The translations under genes were made by a program, and so were the position numbers. Source: Fortiea sp. LEGE XX443 (GTDB taxonomy: Bacteria; Cyanobacteriota; Cyanobacteriia; Cyanobacteriales; Nostocaceae). From it: 64,000 bases of DNA. Shown piece by piece: positions 56,864-64,000 of this stretch. How positions within the stretch are numbered: position 1 is the first letter of the stretch; the number at the start of each line of letters is the position of its first letter. The notes under the pieces were generated by a model. It was not told the DNA's origin. It saw nothing but the letters and a program-made list of their open reading frames with translations, and did no database searches. The DNA is taken from positions 1 to 64,000 of the forward strand of contig NZ_JADEXZ010000011.1 in assembly GCF_015206815.1 (NCBI RefSeq). The letters are read 5' to 3'.

Positions 56864-59179
56864 GTGGAAAAAGTCTACTGGCTTGACCAAATTAAACTGC
56901 AAGACCGCGCCAAAGTAGGTGACAAAGCATTTTACTTAAGCAGAATAATGCAGCGTGGCTACCCTGTGCTACCTGGTTTTGTAGTTTCAGCAGAAGTTTT
57001 GCAGCAATTTTTAGAAACTATCAACAGTTCAGAGTCATTAGTCGCAGACTTACCTCATTCTTCATTACACCTTGACGTGGCTAATTGGCGGCAACTTCAG
57101 CTGGTGGCTGGACGCTTGCGTCAAGAAATTATGGCTGCAACTGTGCCGCCACAGTGGATAAGTACAATTTTTGCAGCAGCGAGAGAATGGCAAACCAGGC
57201 ATTTGATTTTGCAACCAACACTGTCAGTCTCGAATACTGCACAAGGAATAGGAAATACATCTGGGTTACTGGAGTCAATCTTTTGTTACTGTGATGAAGA
57301 TGCGATCGCCTTTGGATTAAAGCGCATCTGGAGTCAGTTATTTCGCGCTAGAAGCTTACTATATTGGCAACGCGTTGGAATTGATCTGCAAAATGTCAAT
57401 TTGGCTGTGTTGGTGCAACCAATGCAAAATGCGATCGCTAGTGGCTCACTCCATGCTAATTTCTCTGAATGGACAATTGAAGCTACTAGAGGATTAGGAG
57501 TAGCACTCACCAGAGGCGAAGTTTTGCCAGATGTCTACCACATCCAGCCGGAAACAGGTATTATCCTGGAACGAAATTTAGGTAATAAGTTGCTGGCTTA
57601 CTGTCTAGATGATGGAATTGCGGCCTCAGATCCATCTATACTCCAGTCAGTGTTGACAGATGAGAATACTGGTCTATTGGCTCACTTAGTTACAGAAGAC
57701 CAACAAAAACAATACGCTTTAACAGAACAAAACCTGCAACGACTGATAGATTTAGGAAATCAACTAGTAACTGAACTGGGTAACAGTTTTACTGTTCGGT
57801 GGAGTATTTCGGATGCAGATTCCGTCCAGATCACAGAAGGAAGCATCCCACCATCGACAATTCCCAATTTACAGTTAATCAAAGGACTAGGTGCAGCCAC
57901 AGGACGTGTAACGGCTAATGCTTATGTGATTAATGCACTACAAAAACCTGAGCAAATACCTCAAGGAGTCGTTCTTGTCGTCCCAGCGATCGCACCCGAT
58001 TGGTTATCATTAATGCAACAAGTGGTAGCGATCGTCACAACCCAAGGAGGGTTGACTAGCCATGCAGCGATCCTATCCAGAGAATTAGGTATTCCCGCCG
58101 TTGTCAGTGCAAAAGATGCAACAATATTAATTCAAACTGGAGAAAAATTACTGGTGGATGGCGACAGGGGAGAAGTTTATCGCCTCAGAGAGAGCAAAGC
58201 TGGAACTGGAGAGAATCAAGAAATTAATTCCACTACATCCTTCTTACATAATCAGCTTGTTAGTCCTCACCTACCCATGATTGCTACTCAACTACTAGTT
58301 AACCTGAGTCAGCCTAGTTTAATCGAGCGATCGCAAAACTTACCTGTCGATGGCGTGGGATTGTTACGCTCAGAATTAATGTTATTAAACTTACTGCAAG
58401 GACAACATCCTCATGGTTGGCTTTTAAGCGGTCGTCGGGATGAACTTTTGGAGTTATGGTCACAGCAGATTATACAATTTGTGAGTGCTTTTAGTCCCCG
58501 ACCAGTTTTCTATCGCTCTCTAGATTGGCGATTTCATGAGTTTTCATCGTTAGCACATACTCCACCATCTACGTCACATTCAATTTTGGGCGATCGCGGG
58601 ACATTTAGTTATGTCAACAATCCCGCCGTTTTTGAATTGGAACTCGCAGCTTTGCTAAATGTCCAAAAAGCTGGCTACAACAATCTTCGTCTGTTATTGC
58701 CATTTGTGCGAAATGTGGCTGAGTTTACTTTTTGTCGGCATAAAGTTGAGCAAATCGGGTTAACTCAGATGTCGCAGTTTCAACTGTGGATGATGGCAGA
58801 AGTACCTAGTGTATTATTTTTACTACCAGAGTATGTGAAAGCCGGTGTAGATGGGATCTCGATTGGCACAAATGACCTCACACAACTATTGTTAGGAGTA
58901 GATCGAGAACAAGGACAGCTAACAAAAATATTTGATGAACGCCATCCGGCAGTTATGGGTGCGATCGCTCAACTCATCCAAATGGCTAAAAATGCCGGAA
59001 TACCTTGCTCAATCTGCGGTCAAGCACCAGCATTGTATCCCGAAATCATTGATCAATTAGTGGAATGGGGTATTACTTCCATTTCTGTAGAACCGGAAGC
59101 AGTTAAGCGAACACATCAAGCGATCGCTCGTGCTGAACAGCGTTTGATTTTAGCAGCCGCACGCCGAACGCTTCATTGA
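56864..59179 (+). CDS. Phosphoenolpyruvate synthase-like (PEP-utilising) enzyme
   Basis: 771 residues from GTG. Three parts: an N-terminal ATP-grasp-like domain (VGDKAFYLSRIMQRGYPVLPGFVVS; NTSGLLESIFCY replaces the usual catalytic stretch), a swivelling phosphohistidine domain with GGLTSHAAILSRELGIPAVV (phospho-His400), and a C-terminal PEP-binding TIM barrel (GVGLLRSELMLL, GISIGTNDLTQLLLGVDRE, CSICGQAP). The nucleotide-binding part is diverged from PpsA, so the true reaction could be pyruvate to PEP or a related phosphotransfer. The gene ends directly in a minisatellite. Confidence 0.75.
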   Translation: MEKVYWLDQIKLQDRAKVGDKAFYLSRIMQRGYPVLPGFVVSAEVLQQFLETINSSESLVADLPHSSLHLDVANWRQLQLVAGRLRQEIMAATVPPQWISTIFAAAREWQTRHLILQPTLSVSNTAQGIGNTSGLLESIFCYCDEDAIAFGLKRIWSQLFRARSLLYWQRVGIDLQNVNLAVLVQPMQNAIASGSLHANFSEWTIEATRGLGVALTRGEVLPDVYHIQPETGIILERNLGNKLLAYCLDDGIAASDPSILQSVLTDENTGLLAHLVTEDQQKQYALTEQNLQRLIDLGNQLVTELGNSFTVRWSISDADSVQITEGSIPPSTIPNLQLIKGLGAATGRVTANAYVINALQKPEQIPQGVVLVVPAIAPDWLSLMQQVVAIVTTQGGLTSHAAILSRELGIPAVVSAKDATILIQTGEKLLVDGDRGEVYRLRESKAGTGENQEINSTTSFLHNQLVSPHLPMIATQLLVNLSQPSLIERSQNLPVDGVGLLRSELMLLNLLQGQHPHGWLLSGRRDELLELWSQQIIQFVSAFSPRPVFYRSLDWRFHEFSSLAHTPPSTSHSILGDRGTFSYVNNPAVFELELAALLNVQKAGYNNLRLLLPFVRNVAEFTFCRHKVEQIGLTQMSQFQLWMMAEVPSVLFLLPEYVKAGVDGISIGTNDLTQLLLGVDREQGQLTKIFDERHPAVMGAIAQLIQMAKNAGIPCSICGQAPALYPEIIDQLVEWGITSISVEPEAVKRTHQAIARAEQRLILAAARRTLH

Positions 59180-59180
59180 A

Positions 59181-59419
59181 GAAGGCAGGAGGCAGAGGGC
59201 AGAAGGAACAATTGAACTGGAGGCAGGAGGCAGGAGGCAGAGGGCAGAAGGAACAATTGAACTGGAGGCAGGAGGCAGAGGGCAGAAGGAACAATTGAAC
59301 TGGAGGCAGGAGGCAGGAGGCAGAGGGCAGAAGGAACAATTGAACTGGAGGCAGGAGGCAGGAGGCAGAGGGCAGAAGGAACAATTGAACTGGAGGCAGG
59401 AGGCAGAGGGCAGAAGGAA
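59181..59419 (+). repeat. Minisatellite: 38/45-bp units with nested heptad
   Basis: Five full units and a partial sixth of AGGCAGGAGGCAGAGGGCAG plus AAGGAACAATTGAACTGG. Units of 38 bp (59266-59303) alternate with 45-bp units (59221-59265, 59304-59348, 59349-59393), the difference being one extra AGGCAGG heptad. It starts one base after the stop of the preceding gene. Reading frames on either strand across it are artefacts of the repeat. Confidence 0.92.
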
Positions 59420-59660
59420 AGAATTTGGTGGGGGATTCAGACCCTCATCAAATAAGTACCACGGAATCATTCGCGCAAGCGTCTCTGAAAGAGAAGATTA
59501 CAGTGGGGGACTCAAACCCTTGCTCCCTCTGGTCGCGGCTGTTGTAGAGGGCAGTATTCCTTGTCTACGACACGCTGCGCGATCTGCCTCCTGCCCCCTG
59601 CCCTTCCTGATAAATCATCAATTAGTCGATGCGATCGCCAAATCATGAACACCTGATGCT
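59420..59660. other. Repeat-like spacer after the minisatellite
   Basis: Contains two similar boxes (GTGGGGGATTCAGACCCTCA and GTGGGGGACTCAAACCCTTG, at about 59427 and 59500) and the TTGTCTACGACACGCTGCGC repeat motif also present at 3540. No supported gene. Confidence 0.5.
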
Positions 59661-59689
59661 AAACCCCTACACTAAAAGTAGGGGTTTAA
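59661..59689 (+). promoter_or_regulatory. Perfect hairpin in front of the coiled-coil TPR gene
   Basis: TAAACCCCTAC, loop ACTAAAA, GTAGGGGTTTA, 21 bases before the next start codon. An 11-bp perfect stem this close could terminate upstream transcription or shape the leader; the downstream AAAAT gives no T-run on this strand. Confidence 0.5.
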
Positions 59690-59710
59690 AATCCGAGGAA
59701 GGTTACTAGA

Positions 59711-61867
59711 GTGAACAGCAAGAATCAATTTGTCTTAGCATTAGTCTTGAAAAGCGCTCTTGTCTTTTCACCCTTGCTGCTGTCTACTGGTTTGGCTAGT
59801 GGACAAACTACACCACCCATCGCCAAAGAACAAACTGTAGCTCAAGTACTCTCTAATCAAGAGCGGGAAGAATTAACACGACTACGGGAGCGAGTTCCAT
59901 CTGGTTTGAATCAGACAACTATTTTGCTCAATGTCTGGTTAGTCATATTAAGTCTATTTCCTATAGCTGTAATTGCCTTATTTTGGCTGTTAAGACGAGT
60001 AGCAATTCGGGAAATTGTTGACAGAGCAATGGGACAGCTAGAAGGGATAGAAAACTTACAAAACCAGATAACTATTGTTAAACAAGAAGCAGAAAATCTG
60101 ATACAAGAAGTCAAAAAAATTAATCGCGAATTAGAGAATGAATCGGAAACTCTAAAACATAATATAAAACATGAGCAAGACAATTTATCTATTTTTGCAT
60201 CTGAGATATTGCAATCAAAAAATAATATTGTGTCGGGTTTAGAAACAGAGATTAAGAGCCTACAACAAAGTCTAGAAAATTTAGAATTTGAATTTAGTAA
60301 TCAATTACATCAACTCCAGCTAACTGCTCAACAAAAACGAGATACAACTTTAGAAAATATTGGCCATTTAGAATCTGAGCTTGCTTCGCAAATCTCGGAA
60401 ATAAAATTAGATACTCAACAACAAAAGAATTTAACCTGGGAACAGTTAGAACACTCTAAAAATGAATTGATAGCTCAGATTGCCAATTTACAATCTGATA
60501 TTCAGCAACAAAAAGATGGCTTGCTTGAGGGATTATTGCAATCACAAGCAGAATTTATATCTGAGTTAGCAGGAGTTAGAGTAGACACTGAACAACAAAA
60601 GGATAAAACACAGAGAAATATAGCAGAATTAGAACAGATCTTTAATTTGCATATATCAAGATTACACTCGGAAAGTCAGCAGCAAAAAGATACTCTGCTT
60701 GAGGAATTGGCAACAACTCAAAAAGAATTTATATCTGAGTTAGCAGGAATCAGAGTAGATGCTGAACAACAAAAAGATAAAACAATCTGCAACATAACAG
60801 AATTAGAAAACAGTATCAAAGCACAAATATCTGGTTTACAATCCCAATATGAACAACAAATATTAGAAAATCTCGAAAAATCGCAAATAGAGTCGCAACT
60901 AGATATCCAAAAGCGCAGAGATTTAATTATGGAAAATTTAGAAAAATCTGGTTTAGAGTTTGCTGCACAATTTTCAGAATTGCAATCAAATGCTCAACAA
61001 CAAAAGTTATTCATTCTGGAAAAACTTGAAAAACTAGAGACAGAATTTGTGACTCAACTGTCAGAATTACAGTTAGATGCTCAACAACGCAAAGAGTTAA
61101 TTCTGCAAGAAATTACAGATTCAAAAGTAAAACCAACCCAAGAACCTCAACCACAACCACTAGTATCAGCAGAGGCTGAATTGCAACAGGGTGATGATTT
61201 ATTTGCCCAAAAGCAATATGAAGAGGCGATCGCCTGTTACGATCAAGCAGTCAAAATCCAGCCTGATGACGCAACTGCTTGGTTAAAGCGCGGAATAACT
61301 CTCGGAAGATTAAAGCGCTACAAAGAGGCGATCGCCTCCTATGATCAAGCAATCAAGCTGCAACCAGATTATCACCAAGCGTGGTGCGATCGGGGCGTGG
61401 CTTTCGGTAATCTTCGCCAGCACAAGCAAGCCTTTGCTTGTTTTAATAAGGCGACAAAAATCAAACCCGATGATGCAACTGCTTGGTTAAACCGTGGTCT
61501 ATCTCTCATAGAATTTGAAGAATATGAAGAAGCATTAGCTTCATTTGATCAAGCATTAACATTCCAACCAGACTCTCACAAAATTTGGGATAAACGCGGT
61601 TACACTTTGGTAAGATTAGGACTGGATGATGATGCGATCGCGGCATTTAATAAAGCGTTAGAAATTAAACCAGACTATGCAATTTCTTATTACAACAAAG
61701 CAGCATGTTATGCACTCCAAAAACAAGCTGAATTAGCTATTGAATGTCTACAACAAGCAATCGAAATCAATCCTCGATATAAAGAAGATGCTGCGACAGA
61801 TATAGATTTTGATGAGATTACCAATAATGAGCGCTTTCAGCAGTTGATAAGGGGCAGGGGGAACTAA
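59711..61867 (+). CDS. Membrane-anchored coiled-coil protein with TPR domain
   Basis: 718 residues from GTG (GAGGAAGG ribosome binding site 10 bases upstream). Signal-like segment (about 8-31), a second hydrophobic span (about 71-92, LLNVWLVILSLFPIAVIALFWLL), a coiled coil of some 360 residues built from imperfect repeats around SELQ...QQQKD (for example EFISELAGVRVDTEQQKDKT and EFISELAGIRVDAEQQKDKT), and at least five TPR units (about 485-700: YEEAIACYDQAVKIQPDDAT and so on). It probably links a membrane to a cytoplasmic partner. The TPR part resembles that of the lipoprotein at 13202. Confidence 0.75.
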   Translation: MNSKNQFVLALVLKSALVFSPLLLSTGLASGQTTPPIAKEQTVAQVLSNQEREELTRLRERVPSGLNQTTILLNVWLVILSLFPIAVIALFWLLRRVAIREIVDRAMGQLEGIENLQNQITIVKQEAENLIQEVKKINRELENESETLKHNIKHEQDNLSIFASEILQSKNNIVSGLETEIKSLQQSLENLEFEFSNQLHQLQLTAQQKRDTTLENIGHLESELASQISEIKLDTQQQKNLTWEQLEHSKNELIAQIANLQSDIQQQKDGLLEGLLQSQAEFISELAGVRVDTEQQKDKTQRNIAELEQIFNLHISRLHSESQQQKDTLLEELATTQKEFISELAGIRVDAEQQKDKTICNITELENSIKAQISGLQSQYEQQILENLEKSQIESQLDIQKRRDLIMENLEKSGLEFAAQFSELQSNAQQQKLFILEKLEKLETEFVTQLSELQLDAQQRKELILQEITDSKVKPTQEPQPQPLVSAEAELQQGDDLFAQKQYEEAIACYDQAVKIQPDDATAWLKRGITLGRLKRYKEAIASYDQAIKLQPDYHQAWCDRGVAFGNLRQHKQAFACFNKATKIKPDDATAWLNRGLSLIEFEEYEEALASFDQALTFQPDSHKIWDKRGYTLVRLGLDDDAIAAFNKALEIKPDYAISYYNKAACYALQKQAELAIECLQQAIEINPRYKEDAATDIDFDEITNNERFQQLIRGRGN

Positions 61868-61939
61868 AGGTACAAACCTCACCCCTTGTGTGTGAAAGCT
61901 CTCTTGCTTTTTCCCTCTGCTCTGCTCCCCTGTTCTTTC

Positions 61940-62092
61940 ATTTCCGCTTTCCCCTCCCACTGGCGGCATAATAATCAATTCTCCTGCGGCATTCATTTCT
62001 AGATTTAAATCACGATTGGCAATACACAATTGATAAAGTTGCTCATCGGTTAAATGAGCGATCGGTTCTAGATTTAGCACAACAGTATTCAT
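61940..62092 (-). pseudogene. Uma2-family nuclease, N-terminal fragment
   Basis: The first 51 residues (MNTVVLNLEPIAHLTDEQLY, NRDLNLEMNAAGELIIMPP, VGGESGN) match the N-terminus of long-type Uma2 proteins, which continue about 140 residues further. Here the frame passes at 61939 into repeat DNA rich in CCCTCTGC/CTGTTC and then into antisense of the TPR gene. The catalytic half is missing. Confidence 0.75.
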
Positions 62093-62161
62093 CTAAACCT
62101 CTCTTTGTGTTTTCGTTGTTACATAATCATCCTATTTGGTTTATGAAAATCCCGCTTGCTC

Positions 62162-62194
62162 AGATACCCGACTTCTTTGAGAAGTCGGGTATCT
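62162..62194. repeat. Perfect 15-bp hairpin (dispersed palindrome)
   Basis: AGATACCCGACTTCT, loop TTG, AGAAGTCGGGTATCT. A diverged relative is at 63332-63363. No T-run follows on either strand, so it is read as a dispersed palindrome rather than a terminator. Confidence 0.8.
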
Positions 62195-62271
62195 AAAAAA
62201 TTTGCGTCTGAACTATTGACGATCGCACTTTTAACGCAGACTATTAACTATTGACTTTTGACAATTAACCA

Positions 62272-63300
62272 ATGATAAAAATTGCAGTTATTGGGGTTGG
62301 GCGTTGGGGAGTACATTTACTGCGGAATTTTTTAGCGCATCCCCAAGTGAGTGTAGCAGCAGTACTAGATCCCAATTCAGAAAGATTAGCCGCCACCAAG
62401 CAGCAATTTAACTTAGATGACAATATATTCTTGACAACTCAGTGGGAAGATTTACAGCAAATACCAGATTTAGCAGCAGTTGCGATCGCCACACCAGCCG
62501 CTACTCACTATAATTTAATCAAAGATGCCCTGAAGCAGGGATACCATGTTTTAGCAGAAAAGCCTTTAACTTTAGACCCCAAAGAATGTGTGGAACTTTG
62601 CCAGTTGGCAGAGTTACAGCAGTTAATCTTAATGGTTGATCACACCTATTTATTTCACCCAGCGGTTGAAGCAGGACAAGCGGTAGTTCAAGCTAGTAAA
62701 TTAGGTGAGTTACGCTACGGTTATGCTTCTCGCACTCATTTGGGGCCAGTCCGACAAGATGTTGATGCCCTCTGGGACTTAGCTATTCATGATATTGCAA
62801 TTTTTAACAACTGGCTGGGACAAGTACCTGTGAAGGTTCAAGCCATTGGTAATGTGTGGTTGCAAAATGAAGGGAATAGCCTGCCATCTGGTTTAGCCGA
62901 TTTAGTTTGGGTGACACTAACCTACCCGAATAACTTTCAAGCATATATTCATCTATGCTGGCTCAACCCTGATAAACAACGGCGATTGGTAGTTGTGGGT
63001 AGTCTTGGTAGTTTAATTTTTGATGAAATGACCGCAGCATCACCGTTAACTTTGTTACATGGTGAGTTTGAACGTCAGGAAAATCATTTTTTACCTGTTA
63101 ATCAAAGCCGAGAAGTATTGGAATTAAAATCAGGGGAACCATTACAACGGGTTTGCCATCGCTTTATTCAATCCATACTCCAGAATAATCCAAACGTAGT
63201 GTCATCGGGCTGGGTAGGTACAGAGTTAGTCAAAATTCTGGCGGCTTTAACAACATCTCTCAATCAAGGCGGACAACCTGTTTTTTTGAAGAATATTTAG
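62272..63300 (+). CDS. Gfo/Idh/MocA family oxidoreductase
   Basis: 342 residues. N-terminal Rossmann fold with GVGRWG (7-12) binding NAD(P), followed by AIATPAATHYNLIKDALKQGYHVLAEKPL, where the EKP motif supplies the family Lys, and a C-terminal alpha/beta domain with WDLAIHDIAI. Acts on a sugar or sugar-like substrate that cannot be named from sequence. Followed by an imperfect hairpin with a T-run. Confidence 0.88.
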   Translation: MIKIAVIGVGRWGVHLLRNFLAHPQVSVAAVLDPNSERLAATKQQFNLDDNIFLTTQWEDLQQIPDLAAVAIATPAATHYNLIKDALKQGYHVLAEKPLTLDPKECVELCQLAELQQLILMVDHTYLFHPAVEAGQAVVQASKLGELRYGYASRTHLGPVRQDVDALWDLAIHDIAIFNNWLGQVPVKVQAIGNVWLQNEGNSLPSGLADLVWVTLTYPNNFQAYIHLCWLNPDKQRRLVVVGSLGSLIFDEMTAASPLTLLHGEFERQENHFLPVNQSREVLELKSGEPLQRVCHRFIQSILQNNPNVVSSGWVGTELVKILAALTTSLNQGGQPVFLKNI

Positions 63301-63331
63301 CATTACCAATTTTATGAAAATCTAGAGGCTC

Positions 63332-63375
63332 ATATCCCAGATTTCTTGAAGAAGTCGGGGATCTTGTTTTTCACG
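63332..63375 (+). terminator. Probable terminator of the oxidoreductase gene
   Basis: Imperfect stem ATATCCCAGATTTCTT / GAAGAAGTCGGGGATCT followed by TTGTTTTTC. It looks like a decayed copy of the palindrome at 62162-62194 that may have been co-opted as a terminator. Confidence 0.45.
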
Positions 63376-63425
63376 AATAATTTAGGACTGCTATAGAGTG
63401 AATATATATAAACAGAAATTTTCAA

Positions 63426-63911
63426 ATGACCATTTACTTTTACAAAGTTTGGCAGCCTTACGGTTGTTTTTCTAACTTTTCTCCCCACCCAATCCAAATC
63501 CACGGTACTTATTGGTCAACAGTTGAGCATTATTATCAAGCACAAAAGTTTGTAGGCAGCAAAGATGCGGCAATTATACCTGTTATTCATGCTGCTGCTA
63601 CACCAGAAGAGGCAGCCGCTTTAGGACGCTGTAGTACACGTACACTACGTTTAGATTGGGATTTGGTGAAAACTCAAGTTATGCGTGAAGCTGTACTCAA
63701 AAAATTTGTCACTCATGCCGATATTAGGGAAATTTTACTCGCCACAGGTGATGAGACGATTGTAGAAAATTCCCCCACTGACTGTTTTTGGGGTTGTGGT
63801 CAAGATAAAACTGGTCACAACCATCTTGGCAAAATTCTGATGAGTGTGCGTGAAGAAATTCGTCGATTATGTCTTTACTCGGTAATCACTGGTGATTGTC
63901 TAACAGAATAG
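63426..63911 (+). CDS. NADAR-family protein (YbiA/DUF1768-like)
   Basis: 161 residues: FYKVWQPYGCFSNFSPHPIQ, WSTVEHYYQAQKFVGSKDA, LRLDWDLVKTQVMREAVLKKF, LLATGDETIVENSPTDCFWGCG and HNHLGKILMSVREEI, the complete NADAR core. Members such as YbiA hydrolyse N-glycosidic bonds in riboflavin intermediates, and others remove ADP-ribose from DNA or nucleic acid. Single gene here; which activity applies is open. Confidence 0.9.
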   Translation: MTIYFYKVWQPYGCFSNFSPHPIQIHGTYWSTVEHYYQAQKFVGSKDAAIIPVIHAAATPEEAAALGRCSTRTLRLDWDLVKTQVMREAVLKKFVTHADIREILLATGDETIVENSPTDCFWGCGQDKTGHNHLGKILMSVREEIRRLCLYSVITGDCLTE

Positions 63912-64000
63912 CTACAGATGAAGAGATAAGTAGTCATGCAAAATAAATTTTATAGTTAGGAGAGGGAACAGGGAACAGGTAAGGAATACAGACATTCTTG

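Noticed and set aside
59181-59419. Possible CRISPR array
   Set aside because: Units are directly adjacent with no unique spacers; this is a minisatellite.
59103-59470. Two overlapping minus-strand frames with LLPSASCL repeats, and a plus-strand frame at 59295-59648
   Set aside because: They are translations of the minisatellite unit; all frames stay open because the repeat lacks stop codons. No start signal or family likeness.
1-64000. tRNA, rRNA, tmRNA or known riboswitch genes
   Set aside because: Scanned by eye for cloverleaf T-arm patterns and common cyanobacterial RNA motifs in all spacers; nothing convincing. A covariance-model search would be decisive.

Overview
The window comes from the chromosome of a filamentous, probably heterocyst-forming cyanobacterium of the Nostoc/Anabaena group. 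The evidence is a complete photosystem I core pair (psaA-psaB), a cytochrome b6f small subunit (petL), very frequent HIP1 octamers (GCGATCGC), heptameric short tandem repeats and several dispersed palindromic repeats typical of these genomes. No rRNA, tRNA, CRISPR array or complete prophage was seen.

Layout. 1-5.3 kb: the start of an IS66-like transposase abutting a truncated Uma2 nuclease gene, then aroB, petL, a LOG-family protein, a repeat-filled spacer and a PBP4-type D-Ala-D-Ala carboxypeptidase. 5.4-12.9 kb: a minus-strand accessory block with a methyltransferase-TPR protein, a DUF4157 protein of the extracellular contractile injection system (eCIS) effector type, Uma2, a DUF433/DUF5615 toxin-antitoxin-like pair, a DUF4255 (Pvc16-like) eCIS protein and a NarL-type response regulator. 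13-16 kb: TPR lipoprotein, RmlD-like reductase, bioB. 16.6-21.3 kb: psaB and psaA. 21.8-30.3 kb: a proline-rich lipoprotein, glutaminase, fasciclin protein, a decayed PIN toxin locus, GST, a HerA-like ATPase and a group 2 sigma factor. 30.8-39.3 kb: a secreted protein, cobO, a macro-domain remnant, a deoxyhypusine-synthase-like enzyme, an RCK channel-like protein and a Wzc-type polysaccharide tyrosine kinase.

40.2-44.0 kb is a compact accessory island: Uma2, HicAB, an unrecognised two-gene module with a Gly/Ala-rich membrane-seeking protein, an orphan BrnA-like antitoxin and a ParD/ParE pair. 44-64 kb is mostly housekeeping or conserved cyanobacterial genes: LapA-like protein, phosphohexomutase, a Cas4-like PD-(D/E)XK nuclease, a transglutaminase-like protein, a SERCA-type P-ATPase, recF, MgtC, a PEP-synthase-like enzyme, a coiled-coil TPR protein, a Gfo/Idh/MocA oxidoreductase and a NADAR protein.

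The best candidates for new biology are (i) the eCIS satellite locus at 5.4-12.9 kb, where an effector-type protein is tightly coupled to a methyltransferase-TPR gene without sheath or tube genes, and (ii) the unrecognised two-gene module at 41.7-43.1 kb among toxin-antitoxin genes. Also notable are an in-frame insertion of intergenic repeat DNA inside recF, two MITE-like repeat families each present twice, and several gene remnants (Uma2 twice, PIN toxin, macro domain). All family assignments rest on reading the translated sequence by eye; no database search was possible.
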